Below, piece after piece: positions 8,221-15,529 of a stretch of 33,216 nt of DNA (position 1 is its first letter; the number at the start of each line of letters is the position of its first letter). The stretch comes from an uncultured Clostridia bacterium. GTDB lineage: Bacteria > Bacillota > Clostridia > Oscillospirales > Ruminococcaceae. The position numbers and the translations under genes were made by a program. The notes below the pieces were generated by a model that saw nothing but the letters and a program-made list of their open reading frames with translations, did not search any database and was not told the origin of the DNA. Where the stretch lies: NCBI GenBank assembly GCA_944382885.1, contig CALWNT010000199.1, forward strand, positions 1-33,216, given 5' to 3'.

Positions 8221-10902
8221 TTATTCTCCCCAGAGATTAGCCTTCTGCATAACTTCATACACTGTTTCCATCACAGCCTTTTCCTGTGTGGCAAATAAAT
8301 CGCGGCCAAAGGCATAATCTTTGAAATATTTTTTCAACCATGATAAATCTGAAACAAACTGACAAAACGGCATATAGGCATCGTAACCGGAAATATCCAT
8401 CATATATGGAAAAGCCTTGAAATGTGAGGAATACTCCTTCACAAAATCCAATATTCCCTGATGAATCTCCCTGTTATGCGCATAATTTTCCGTTTCCGGG
8501 ATATCATATAAAAATTTATTTTCTTCAAACCCCAAAAATGTTGGCGTACAGGACTGAGTCAAAATTTCAAAAAAGAAAGAATTCAAATGGTTGTTGGTTG
8601 CCTGGTGCAGATCATGGAGCGCTCTGTTTTCCAAAGTAGAAAAAATATAAGTTTTGACCTCCTGTTTCTGCATCATTGCGGCAATATAGGTATCGTTTAC
8701 ATTTCTGGCGGCAGCCAGCATACAGGTAATCTCACAATCAAACTGATATACGTCTTCTACCAGATATTTCACCTGTAAAACATTATTTCCGGACCAGCCA
8801 ACGTCTACGACAGCCGCTCGTTTGCTGTCAGCAATTTTCAAAGCAAGATAATCTTTTATATTCTGGTTATCTGTCTGATAGCAATCGCACAACTCGTCCC
8901 AATGATCGGTCATCAACTGATAAACAACCTTTTCGTTGCTTGGCAACAGATATTCCGATTCATTTAAACGATACTCGTTAAAATATTGTTTTAATGGGCT
9001 GATTCCAATCCTGTCAAATAATGTGCCTAATTTTGATTTATAGATGGCGTTGGCCTTGTGATGTACTAGCTGCAGTAAATAGGGATGGCGGTTTTTTCTA
9101 ACAATTGTTTTGGCTACGGGTACTCTTGACCAGAGGACATACTCTGTTTTAAAGTCTGGATACATCGCCTGGAACACTTTCTGATAAATATCGCCCTCTC
9201 TCGCCAAAAACAAAATCTTATCTAATTGATGTTCTTTCGCATAATGGTAAATCCACTGACAAAATCCCATGACATAAATACCAGCGTATACAAATCCTAC
9301 TTCATAATAAGGAGAGAATTTTTTCGTCCCATTGTGCAGATAAGCGTTTACAATACCACGATAAGCGGAACCAACCAGATAGGACATATTAGTAGTACGG
9401 AATTTAGCACCAATTTTGTTGACATTCTCATAGAGAGAACAAGAAAGCTCCTTTTCATTCGCAGACCGGATATCTGATACTTCATTGTCACCGACATGTA
9501 TGATTTTTTGGCGTGGTATTGACTGATATCGATCCAGCAACAGATTATATAATTCGCCATTTCTTTTAGAACAGTTATAGTCACAGGAAACAATCACGTC
9601 CTCAAAACCTGTGTATCCACAATGCTCCAGCAACTGAGTCATCTTTTCACGTGGAAGATACATATCTGAAAGGGCAATCAGCCTTTTTCCCAATGATTTA
9701 AGCAGTTTAAATACAGTGAGCATGTAAGGATTGGCATAGCACAATTCCATTTCAAGGGAAAACTCTAATTCGGCACCCTCTTGCGCCGGAATTCCGGTTT
9801 CATTTTCTATGAATTGATAGATGTCATACAGGGTTACTTCTGTATTTCCACGGGTCATTTTATTGTATTCTCTGGCTTTGCTTTCCGCAGAAATACGAAT
9901 TTGATGGAAATCCATGATATCCAATCGTTCCCCGACTAAAATGAAAAGATCCGATGGATTGGAAAATGGGCGAAATAGTAACGTATCAAAAATATCAAAT
10001 GAAATTAGATCGAAAGAACTCAGATATTTAGCGAACTGAATTGGCAGAGGTCTGTGCTTAGCAGAAGATTCTGCTCCTTTTTCATAAAGAGGAGGATTAT
10101 TCTGCAAGGCATGCTTAATCAGCGGCAAATAAACTTGTTTTATCTGTGGGAACTCTTGATACCGTTCCCCATCTACTGTATATTTAATTTTGTAGAAATA
10201 AGTTTTTTCATGTTTAACAGTAGTGTCCACAAAATGTATGTCATTAGTCTTTATCAAAAATTTATAATCTTTCTGATTTTCAGAACGGTATAGATTATAT
10301 GATTTTGCTCCAGGTATAGCAGTCCATCGTAATTCTATTTGTTCCAAGCCAAATGATACAACAAAAATCTGAGTAATATTTGTCTTTCGCGGTTTTGGAG
10401 TTGTTATTTTTACTACTTTTAACTCTTTATAGTTTTTTCCATTTAGACTATATTTTAGCTTGTAATAATAAGTCAGACCTTCTTTTACACTTTTATCTGT
10501 ATAATTGGTGTCTTGACCTTTTTTCAGGAATTTATAGTCTTTTTGATTTTCTGAACGATATAAATTATAAACTTTTGCCTCTGGGATGGCTGGCCATTTT
10601 AACGAAATAACAGTAGGAGACACTATATCCGCTTGTAAAACCATGCGTAAAGAAGGATTGGCCTTCGAGACTCTATTTACCTGCCTTTTTACTTCATAGC
10701 CAGCAGGCGCTTTTGGAAATACTCCTTTTTTCCCATTTTTATAAAATTTTCTTAAAGCCAGCAAAAATTTTAATGATTGAATTCTATGCTTTCTATGATA
10801 ATTTAAGTTGGAATCTTTATATCCTTCATAATGCATTTGTACTTCAGGAATAGCTTCAACGAACAGATGATAAAATTTATTCTTTATTTTTTTTAGTAAC
10901 AA
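8221..10902 (-). CDS. HAD-superfamily protein with two FnIII-like domains (COG5610-type)
   Basis: First gene of the glycan operon, 893 aa. Residues about 90-168 and 178-262 are two FnIII-like repeats sharing the segment YNLYRSENQKDYKFL. Residues about 295-490 form a HAD domain: SFDIFDTLL (Asp303, Asp306) is motif I, ALSDMYLP near 410 motif II, and VGDNEVSDI at 470-478 motif IV. The C-terminal 400 residues resemble the extension found in COG5610-type proteins of capsule and cell-wall polysaccharide loci; their biochemical role is not settled. No signal peptide is seen. The start is TTG at 10902, with AAGGGGG eight bases upstream; the next in-frame ATG is 22 codons later. It ends two bases before the glycosyltransferase start, so the two are probably translationally coupled. 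Confidence 0.7.
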   Translation of the reverse strand: MLLKKIKNKFYHLFVEAIPEVQMHYEGYKDSNLNYHRKHRIQSLKFLLALRKFYKNGKKGVFPKAPAGYEVKRQVNRVSKANPSLRMVLQADIVSPTVISLKWPAIPEAKVYNLYRSENQKDYKFLKKGQDTNYTDKSVKEGLTYYYKLKYSLNGKNYKELKVVKITTPKPRKTNITQIFVVSFGLEQIELRWTAIPGAKSYNLYRSENQKDYKFLIKTNDIHFVDTTVKHEKTYFYKIKYTVDGERYQEFPQIKQVYLPLIKHALQNNPPLYEKGAESSAKHRPLPIQFAKYLSSFDLISFDIFDTLLFRPFSNPSDLFILVGERLDIMDFHQIRISAESKAREYNKMTRGNTEVTLYDIYQFIENETGIPAQEGAELEFSLEMELCYANPYMLTVFKLLKSLGKRLIALSDMYLPREKMTQLLEHCGYTGFEDVIVSCDYNCSKRNGELYNLLLDRYQSIPRQKIIHVGDNEVSDIRSANEKELSCSLYENVNKIGAKFRTTNMSYLVGSAYRGIVNAYLHNGTKKFSPYYEVGFVYAGIYVMGFCQWIYHYAKEHQLDKILFLAREGDIYQKVFQAMYPDFKTEYVLWSRVPVAKTIVRKNRHPYLLQLVHHKANAIYKSKLGTLFDRIGISPLKQYFNEYRLNESEYLLPSNEKVVYQLMTDHWDELCDCYQTDNQNIKDYLALKIADSKRAAVVDVGWSGNNVLQVKYLVEDVYQFDCEITCMLAAARNVNDTYIAAMMQKQEVKTYIFSTLENRALHDLHQATNNHLNSFFFEILTQSCTPTFLGFEENKFLYDIPETENYAHNREIHQGILDFVKEYSSHFKAFPYMMDISGYDAYMPFCQFVSDLSWLKKYFKDYAFGRDLFATQEKAVMETVYEVMQKANLWGE

Positions 10903-11033
10903 AAAAATTTCCCCCTTAATAATTCTGACAAAACCTTCTTGTCATAAATTCCTTGTTACAAATAGTTAAAATGAAATAGAATAGATTATGATTTAACTAA
11001 AATCCTAATTTCATACAAATATCGACTTTGTTT

Positions 11034-11062
11034 ATATTACCATATTACTTTTTAAAAGTCAA
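11034..11062 (-). promoter_or_regulatory. Sigma-A promoter of the glycan operon
   Basis: On the minus strand, TTGACT (11057-11062) is separated by exactly 17 bases from TAATAT (11034-11039). Transcription would begin near 11026 and give a leader of about 120 bases before the TTG start at 10902. It is the strongest promoter-like sequence upstream of the operon. Confidence 0.7.
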
Positions 11063-11081
11063 TTTATAAATAATTATAGTC

Positions 11082-11117
11082 AGCAGCTATGTAATATTTT
11101 ATATTAACATAGCTGCT
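11082..11117. terminator. Inverted repeat just upstream of the operon promoter
   Basis: Arms AGCAGCTATGT (11082-11092) and ACATAGCTGCT (11107-11117) are separated by an AT-rich loop of 14 bases. It lies immediately upstream of the -35 box, and on the plus strand it is followed by a short T-rich stretch. It may be a weak terminator or a binding site insulating the operon promoter. Confidence 0.45.
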
Positions 11118-11242
11118 TTGTTATTCCTAGCTGTAAAATTAACAGAGAAGATCCAATAAACCTTTTAGACATGTTATGATAACCCCCAAAATTAGCAATT
11201 GAGACAACAAAAGAGGAGATAAAAAATTTGGTAATATAGATG

Positions 11243-11498
11243 ATTTACCACTGCTTTACCACTTTTGATTCTTGTTCAAACGAGATCTTAATATAAAATT
11301 CGAAAAAATATGACTCTGAAGCTTTTTTAAAATAGTAAATGCAGCACAAAAAGTCCGCACAATCATATGTGCGGACTTTTTGTGCTCTCAGAAATGAGAA
11401 AATGAAAGGATTTCATCTTTCAAAAGATGATTCAGTAATAAATTAGGTAAGAGCCAAACCTCATTGTTATGATCAAAAGTGGTAAAGCAGTGGTAAAT
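11243..11498. repeat. 256-bp segment bounded by perfect 27-bp inverted repeats
   Basis: Bases 11243-11269 and 11472-11498 are perfect 27-bp reverse complements. Each arm contains TTTACCAC twice, 3 bases apart, like a recombinase-binding half-site pair. The enclosed 202 bases carry a strong central hairpin (11343-11386), a smaller hairpin (11413-11430) and a weak plus-strand promoter-like stretch near 11272-11300, but no gene. The segment sits between the glycan operon promoter and the recombinase-like gene, a setting typical of invertible switches, but a MITE-like element is also possible. No convincing target-site duplication is seen. Confidence 0.75.
11343..11386. terminator. Strong bidirectional intrinsic terminator
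   Basis: Perfect arms of about 19 bases (AGCACAAAAAGTCCGCACA and its complement) enclose a loop of a few bases. T5 runs on both strands make it bidirectional. It lies in the middle of the inverted-repeat segment and downstream of the recombinase-like gene, so it would stop transcription from that gene toward the glycan operon. Confidence 0.8.
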
Positions 11499-11515
11499 TG
11501 TTTTTTACTCACCGA

Positions 11516-12433
11516 TTAAAATATCTCATAATTTGTGCATTTATTCTGTGAGGTAGATGAACTGGATTTTGAGCTTTGAATTTTAGTTAAAATATGATCT
11601 ATATTCGAGACTCCTAAGAGGTTAGCTAGCGTAAAAACGTCCATCCCCTGATTTATGCTTTGTTGGATAAATATTGTTCGCAAAGCAGAAAAGGTGATAT
11701 CTGGTAAATTGGAAACTACTAACAATTTCCGCAATCGGTACTGCATATTTCTTGGTTCAATCGGAGTAGTACCTCCAGATAGAAAATAGTCTATTGGTTC
11801 TCTTTTTAATATTTTAAGAACTGGTTGTAATTTTGGGGAAATGGGGAGAGACCGGCTATGCCCACAAGGCATATTCACTAATTTTGTGGTATGATTGATT
11901 TGTACTCTTTGGACAGTATCTGATACCATAATACAAAGATGATTGATATCAATGTCTTTCCATTTTAGAGCGCACAACTCGCCAAGTTTTATACCAGTAG
12001 ACAATACCAAAAGTATTCCTGTTTTTGTGATGTCAGTTTCACTCCAAAGAACATCCTGCAATTTATCAATAGGGTATTCTACTATATTATCTTTTTTGGC
12101 GTCTTCCTGCTCTGTGTAAGATCTCAGTGACAGTGAACTAATCGGGTTCGCAAGATGATAGGTAGCACAAATATAGTTCATCAGAACCTTAAAGCAGCTT
12201 AAAATATTGGATAGATATTTCCTGCTCAATCCCAAATGCAGTAAGAAGGATTTAAACTCGTCAATCATTTCAGGTGTTATTTGCGAAACGGATATCTCTT
12301 TGAAATAGGGGATAAAATATTTTCGTGCTTTTAAACGGTAGTTCGCTACGGTAGATACCTTTTGCGTTTGTTCCATTTTCTCCAGCCACTCTGTCACACC
12401 TTCGCTAAATGTTATACAGCCGTCTTTTGTCAT
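11516..12433 (-). CDS. Tyrosine-recombinase-like protein with degenerate catalytic site
   Basis: This 305-aa protein has the two-domain layout of phage-type integrases: an N-terminal SAM-like core-binding domain (about 10-95) and a C-terminal catalytic-fold domain with LSTGIKLGELCALKWKDID and the EPRNMQYRLRKLL segment. The catalytic residues are largely replaced: box-I Arg is Lys (TGIKLGE rather than TGIRxGE), HxLR is SALR with only the Arg kept, LGHS is LGVS, and the nucleophile Tyr position reads Ile (LTKIQ). The start is ATG 12433 because AAGGAGG lies five bases upstream; a GTG at 12475 in frame lacks such a site. A strong promoter lies just upstream. It is unlikely to cut DNA; a DNA-binding or regulatory role, or a fossil of a former integrase, is possible. 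Confidence 0.75.
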   Translation of the reverse strand: MTKDGCITFSEGVTEWLEKMEQTQKVSTVANYRLKARKYFIPYFKEISVSQITPEMIDEFKSFLLHLGLSRKYLSNILSCFKVLMNYICATYHLANPISSLSLRSYTEQEDAKKDNIVEYPIDKLQDVLWSETDITKTGILLVLSTGIKLGELCALKWKDIDINHLCIMVSDTVQRVQINHTTKLVNMPCGHSRSLPISPKLQPVLKILKREPIDYFLSGGTTPIEPRNMQYRLRKLLVVSNLPDITFSALRTIFIQQSINQGMDVFTLANLLGVSNIDHILTKIQSSKSSSSTSQNKCTNYEIF

Positions 12434-12484
12434 TTTTACCTCCTTGGTTTTCACTTCATGTACTAAAATCTCCACTTTACTTGT

Positions 12485-12513
12485 ATAGTATCACGCCAAT
12501 TGTTAGTTGTCAA
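12485..12513 (-). promoter_or_regulatory. Sigma-A promoter of the recombinase-like gene
   Basis: TTGACA (12508-12513) and TACTAT (12485-12490) on the minus strand are 17 bases apart. The predicted start is near 12477, giving a leader of about 45 bases that includes AAGGAGG before ATG 12433. Confidence 0.8.
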
Positions 12514-12555
12514 TTTTTTGAAAAGAGAATGAACTTTTTCAAAAATCGGAGAAAT

Positions 12556-12599
12556 CAAGAGAAAAGGTGGTGGCAATATTGCCACTACCTTTTCTCTTG
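12556..12599. terminator. Palindrome A, 44 bp, core GGCAATATTGCC
   Basis: Near-perfect palindrome with 22-base arms and one mismatch that can form a G-U pair. The arms carry A4/T4 runs, so a bidirectional terminator is likely. It shares its core GTGGCAATATTGCCAC and most of its arms with palindrome B at 13477-13522, and the core with palindrome C at 30710-30743. Confidence 0.7.
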
Positions 12600-12639
12600 T
12601 TGAATAGGAGAGAATCTCAGTGTTTCTGATGATTCTAAA

Positions 12640-12810
12640 AAATTATTTCCTGTATCCGGTTTCTTACAGAACTTTTACCAGAAGCAAGGGATTAACAATT
12701 TGTAGATGATATTTTTATCTGGATGAGACAGATTGAAAGCCTTATTCTCTTAAAGCTAAAGGTTTAATTCAACATAATTTGTTAAAGGCTCAACATGTTC
12801 ATTGACAACC
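12640..12810 (-). pseudogene. Decayed 3' fragment of an ArdC-like gene
   Basis: Read on the minus strand from about 12796 leftward, this stretch encodes HVEPLTNYVELNL, stop, L, stop, ENKAFNLSHPDKNII. It aligns with HIDPLTNYVESNLQLQENKPLNPSHSDKNTI at the C-terminus of the intact ArdC-like protein (13519-14580). Two Gln codons have become TAG and TAA. Further left only patchy nucleotide similarity remains, up to palindrome A. It is therefore a second, inactivated copy of that gene's 3' end. Exact limits are approximate. Confidence 0.8.
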
Positions 12811-12830
12811 AGAATAATTTATAGTATTTT
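12802..12830 (+). promoter_or_regulatory. Sigma-A promoter of the orphan plus-strand gene
   Basis: A perfect TTGACA (12802-12807) is followed after 17 bases by TATTTT (12825-12830). It lies at the outer edge of the ArdC-like pseudogene fragment and would start transcription near 12837, about 90 bases before the GTG start at 12925. Confidence 0.6.
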
Positions 12831-12924
12831 AAATGCAGAAGACTGTACCTTGATTTGGTCTTAATCAGAAAAAGGAAGACACTCTGCAGACGACATATTG
12901 ATAAAGAATTTTAGGAGGTTTCTT

Positions 12925-13452
12925 GTGGATTTAGATTTATCAAATTTTTTCCCGATACCAGAATATTCTCCACATAAGCAAATAGTCGTTAAATCGGATT
13001 ATCAAATTGGATTTGAGACATCGAATTTTGAAAAGATAGAAGTGAATTTAAACTGTGGTGAGATTTTATTTTCAAGTAAGGATCGAGAGAATAATTACTT
13101 TATTGAGTGTGGCTCGCCTTCCGTTATTTTAACAATTTCAGAAGAAATTTATATGGCTTATTTTCGGGAAATAGATACAAGTAAAGTACCGAGAGGAATG
13201 GAATACTATCCTTCGCTTGAGGATTTCCTTTTAGAGGTTCAAAATGAAATGATTATTTGGGTACATGACTTTCGGCAAAATATTGTAGTTCGTACTCTGG
13301 CGATCAAGAGTGACTATGATGTTGTTTTAAAAATAATAAGTGCATCTCGTTATTATAAAGATAGTAGCAAAGAATTAGTATCTGTATTTGATAAGGGCAA
13401 ATATACAGTAGAAGATTATGGTGATACTTGGGTAGCTCTCTATCAGAAATGA
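12925..13452 (+). CDS. Hypothetical protein, orphan gene on plus strand
   Basis: A 175-aa soluble protein starting MDLDLSNFFPIPEYSPH is chosen because AGGAGG lies six bases before GTG 12925. An in-frame TTG at 12898 would add nine residues but lacks a site. I recognise no domain; there is no signal peptide or membrane segment. The middle part (VPRGMEYYPSLEDFLLEVQNEMIIWVHDF) is aromatic and acidic. It is the only clear plus-strand gene, has its own promoter, and ends 24 bases before palindrome B. Its position between two copies of the ArdC-like 3' end marks it as an accessory gene added to the element. Immunity or defence is conceivable but not shown by the sequence. Confidence 0.75.
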   Translation: MDLDLSNFFPIPEYSPHKQIVVKSDYQIGFETSNFEKIEVNLNCGEILFSSKDRENNYFIECGSPSVILTISEEIYMAYFREIDTSKVPRGMEYYPSLEDFLLEVQNEMIIWVHDFRQNIVVRTLAIKSDYDVVLKIISASRYYKDSSKELVSVFDKGKYTVEDYGDTWVALYQK

Positions 13453-13476
13453 CATTTTTTTTACTAATTTCCGAAA

Positions 13477-13522
13477 ATAACTAAAAAGGTAGTGGCAATA
13501 TTGCCACTACCTTTTTAGTTAT
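13477..13522. terminator. Palindrome B, perfect 46-bp inverted repeat
   Basis: All 23 bases on each side of the centre (AAT/ATT at 13499-13500) are complementary, which is exceptional for a chance sequence. It contains A5/T5 runs, overlaps the stop codon of the ArdC-like gene and lies 24 bases after the stop of the plus-strand orphan gene, so it fits a shared bidirectional terminator for these convergent genes. Confidence 0.8.
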
Positions 13523-14580
13523 AAAACGGCTTCCGGATTTCTTTCGATATTTTTATCAGCAGAAACCAAACGACAGTAGTCCTGAATGGTATTCTTATCT
13601 GAATGAGACGGATTTAACGGCTTATTCTCTTGAAGCTGAAGATTTGATTCAACGTAATTTGTTAAAGGATCGATATGTTTTTTGAAATACTCAGAGACAT
13701 TTTTTAAAATATCATCAAAATTAAAGTCTTTGGATTGAGACAGAACTTTAAATTGCCCGGAAAGGTGTCGTTTGCTACTATCGGATAACTCAAATCCAAA
13801 TTTATTTTGCATCATAATAGCTAAAGAATCCGCTTCAAATTCGATTTGCTGAATGAATTTTTTGGAATTTTCTTTTTGATCTTGATGAAGTATTGCGTGG
13901 CTCATTTCGTGCAGTAAAACTTCTAAACGTCTGGAATCATCTAATCGGTTATTTAATTCGATGATATGTTTAGAGGGAATATAATGTCCATATAAAGAGA
14001 TGGAACGCAAATCGGTCACACTTACCGGACAATGTAATTCCTTTTCGCAGTATTCTTTCACACCTTCATATACGACCGCATGTTGTTGACTTGGATAACC
14101 TGTAGTGAAAAATTTGGGGTACATTTCTTTTGGAATGGTTGTTTGAGAAATATCAAAAACGGTTCCGATCTTAAAACGCTGTACTGTTTCAGTTTCAATC
14201 TCATGATTTTTAATTTGCTTCTTTTGAGATGGTGATGCTTCAGATATTTTTACCCATTTACCATTAGACTGAAATAAGGTGACTGTAACTGGAACAAGAA
14301 TTTTTAATCCTTCTTCTCCTTTCTTTACAGAATACCCTTTGTCTTTGTAGGATTTAAAACTTCCTATAAAGGTAGCGTAAGGATTCTGTGAAAGAATCAA
14401 TTTGATATTATTGGGACTGTAATTATAAAATTGAGATGCAAATTCATAATATTCAGAAATGAGATCGGGATTAACTTCAAAATTTTTTCCAATATTTTTT
14501 ATTCGTTCCTGGATTTCTTTCATACGATCTTGCTGTTCTTTTGCATAGTGTTCTTTATCAAAATTTTTAGTGAAAGTCAT
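13519..14580 (-). CDS. ArdC-like antirestriction protein with ImmA/IrrE-type metallopeptidase domain
   Basis: This 353-aa protein combines an N-terminal ArdC-type ssDNA-binding domain (about 35-140; YSPNNIKLILSQNPYATFIGSFKSYKDKGYSVKKGEEG) with a zinc-peptidase domain carrying HEMSH at 224-228 and a downstream acidic ligand segment IEFEAD (246-251). Such proteins are common on conjugative elements, where they bind incoming single-stranded DNA and are thought to protect it from restriction or to cleave regulators. It is the last gene of the leftward transfer operon, three bases after the preceding small gene. Its C-terminal 45 codons are duplicated as a pseudogene at 12640-12810. Confidence 0.8.
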   Translation of the reverse strand: MTFTKNFDKEHYAKEQQDRMKEIQERIKNIGKNFEVNPDLISEYYEFASQFYNYSPNNIKLILSQNPYATFIGSFKSYKDKGYSVKKGEEGLKILVPVTVTLFQSNGKWVKISEASPSQKKQIKNHEIETETVQRFKIGTVFDISQTTIPKEMYPKFFTTGYPSQQHAVVYEGVKEYCEKELHCPVSVTDLRSISLYGHYIPSKHIIELNNRLDDSRRLEVLLHEMSHAILHQDQKENSKKFIQQIEFEADSLAIMMQNKFGFELSDSSKRHLSGQFKVLSQSKDFNFDDILKNVSEYFKKHIDPLTNYVESNLQLQENKPLNPSHSDKNTIQDYCRLVSADKNIERNPEAVL

Positions 14581-14583
14581 ATG

Positions 14584-14799
14584 TTAGGCCCCCTCATTTA
14601 ACTTAGATAAAATGTAGTATTGTTCCGTAAATGAAAGAGTTGATAGTGGAGTAAGGTCATCTTCCAACATGGTTTCGCCTAATGTTACAAATTCCTGCGG
14701 TATTTCAACGAAAAAAATTTCGCTATCGTCATCAATGACGATGGCTTTGTCATTGATATAAGCGATTACGGAATTGTCCTTTTGAAATTTTTCTACCAT
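14584..14799 (-). CDS. Small acidic hypothetical protein
   Basis: A 71-aa acidic protein (MVEKFQKDNSVIAYINDKAIVIDDDSEIFF) has a clear GGAGT binding site before ATG 14799. It is spaced 16 bases after the upstream gene's stop and three bases before the ArdC-like gene. I recognise no family. Its size, acidity and position next to an ArdC-like gene would suit an accessory or DNA-mimic type protein, but this is only a guess from context. Confidence 0.65.
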   Translation of the reverse strand: MVEKFQKDNSVIAYINDKAIVIDDDSEIFFVEIPQEFVTLGETMLEDDLTPLSTLSFTEQYYILSKLNEGA

Positions 14800-14815
14800 A
14801 AATATCTACTCCTTT

Positions 14816-15223
14816 TCATATGGTTTTATCAAACTTAGAAGGATAGCTTAAAACAGAAGCTAGTGCGGAGGATATCTCTTTAAAACGGATATTTTCATGA
14901 CATCCTGGATCGTACTGACATGGATAGTATATCCATGTATTTTTCTGACTCCTTACAACCTCAATAGTAATTTCTTTTTCCTGTATTTTATTCTCATATA
15001 TGAGCGTAACAGATGATTGTTCAATAAATGGCGGTTCGCATAAATTCCAGGAGCCTTCTCCTATGTAAAAGCTGCGGTTAGCCTGAGGAATCATTTGAAA
15101 CAGTAATTGCAATAATGAATTTGCAGAAGATTGAACTTCGCAAGATACTTGTTCTGATTGGTATAGAGCTATTTTTTCTATAAGAGCATCTAGCTTAACT
15201 TTGAGTTCTTTTTTACAATACAT
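14816..15223 (-). CDS. Hypothetical protein, 135 aa
   Basis: A soluble protein begins MYCKKELKVKLDALIEKIALYQ, with a helical N-terminus followed by a beta-rich part containing IYENKIQEKEITIEVV and TWIYYPCQYDPGCHENIRF. It has AAGGATAG upstream of ATG 15223 and lies in the leftward transfer operon, 24 bases after the membrane-protein gene. No recognisable domain and no transmembrane segment are visible. It is probably an accessory gene of the element. Confidence 0.65.
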   Translation of the reverse strand: MYCKKELKVKLDALIEKIALYQSEQVSCEVQSSANSLLQLLFQMIPQANRSFYIGEGSWNLCEPPFIEQSSVTLIYENKIQEKEITIEVVRSQKNTWIYYPCQYDPGCHENIRFKEISSALASVLSYPSKFDKTI

Positions 15224-15247
15224 TGTGACTATCCTTTCAAACTATTT

Positions 15248-15529
15248 TCATGATTGGAGCAGTGATATCACTTGATCGTAGTAGTCGCATAATATACCAT
15301 ATATGGTATGTCTAGTTTCTGGATAAAGAAGTGCTAAAAGGCCAATAGTTGCTAAAGTTAGCAATAATATAGTTGCTATTGTCCTTACAATACCGCCGAT
15401 CGGATTGCTAACAACATTAAAAAATAAGCGATTTGCCACGGCTTTTCTTTGATTTATTTTATTAAGGCGTTCTTCTTCCCTAAGACCTTTAATCAAGCCT
15501 ATACTATATTTTGATTTTTTATTTTTCAT
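15248..15529 (-). CDS. Small single-pass membrane protein
   Basis: This 93-aa protein has a basic N-terminal half (KNKKSKYS, RNRL-type positive residues) and one hydrophobic span at about 48-68 (IVRTIATILLLTLATIGLLALL). Its start overlaps the stop of the ParA/TadZ-like gene by four bases (ATGA), so the two are translationally coupled. The coupling suggests it could anchor or partner the ATPase-like protein at the membrane. No family is recognised. Confidence 0.65.
   Translation of the reverse strand: MKNKKSKYSIGLIKGLREEERLNKINQRKAVANRLFFNVVSNPIGGIVRTIATILLLTLATIGLLALLYPETRHTIYGILCDYYDQVISLLQS

Noticed and set aside
11243..11498. Attachment site (att) of the conjugative element
   Set aside because: The repeats are inverted, not direct, and no matching second copy or target gene is visible in the window.
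12475..12475. GTG 12475 as start of the recombinase-like gene
   Set aside because: It is almost at the predicted transcription start and lacks a binding site; ATG 12433 has AAGGAGG five bases upstream.
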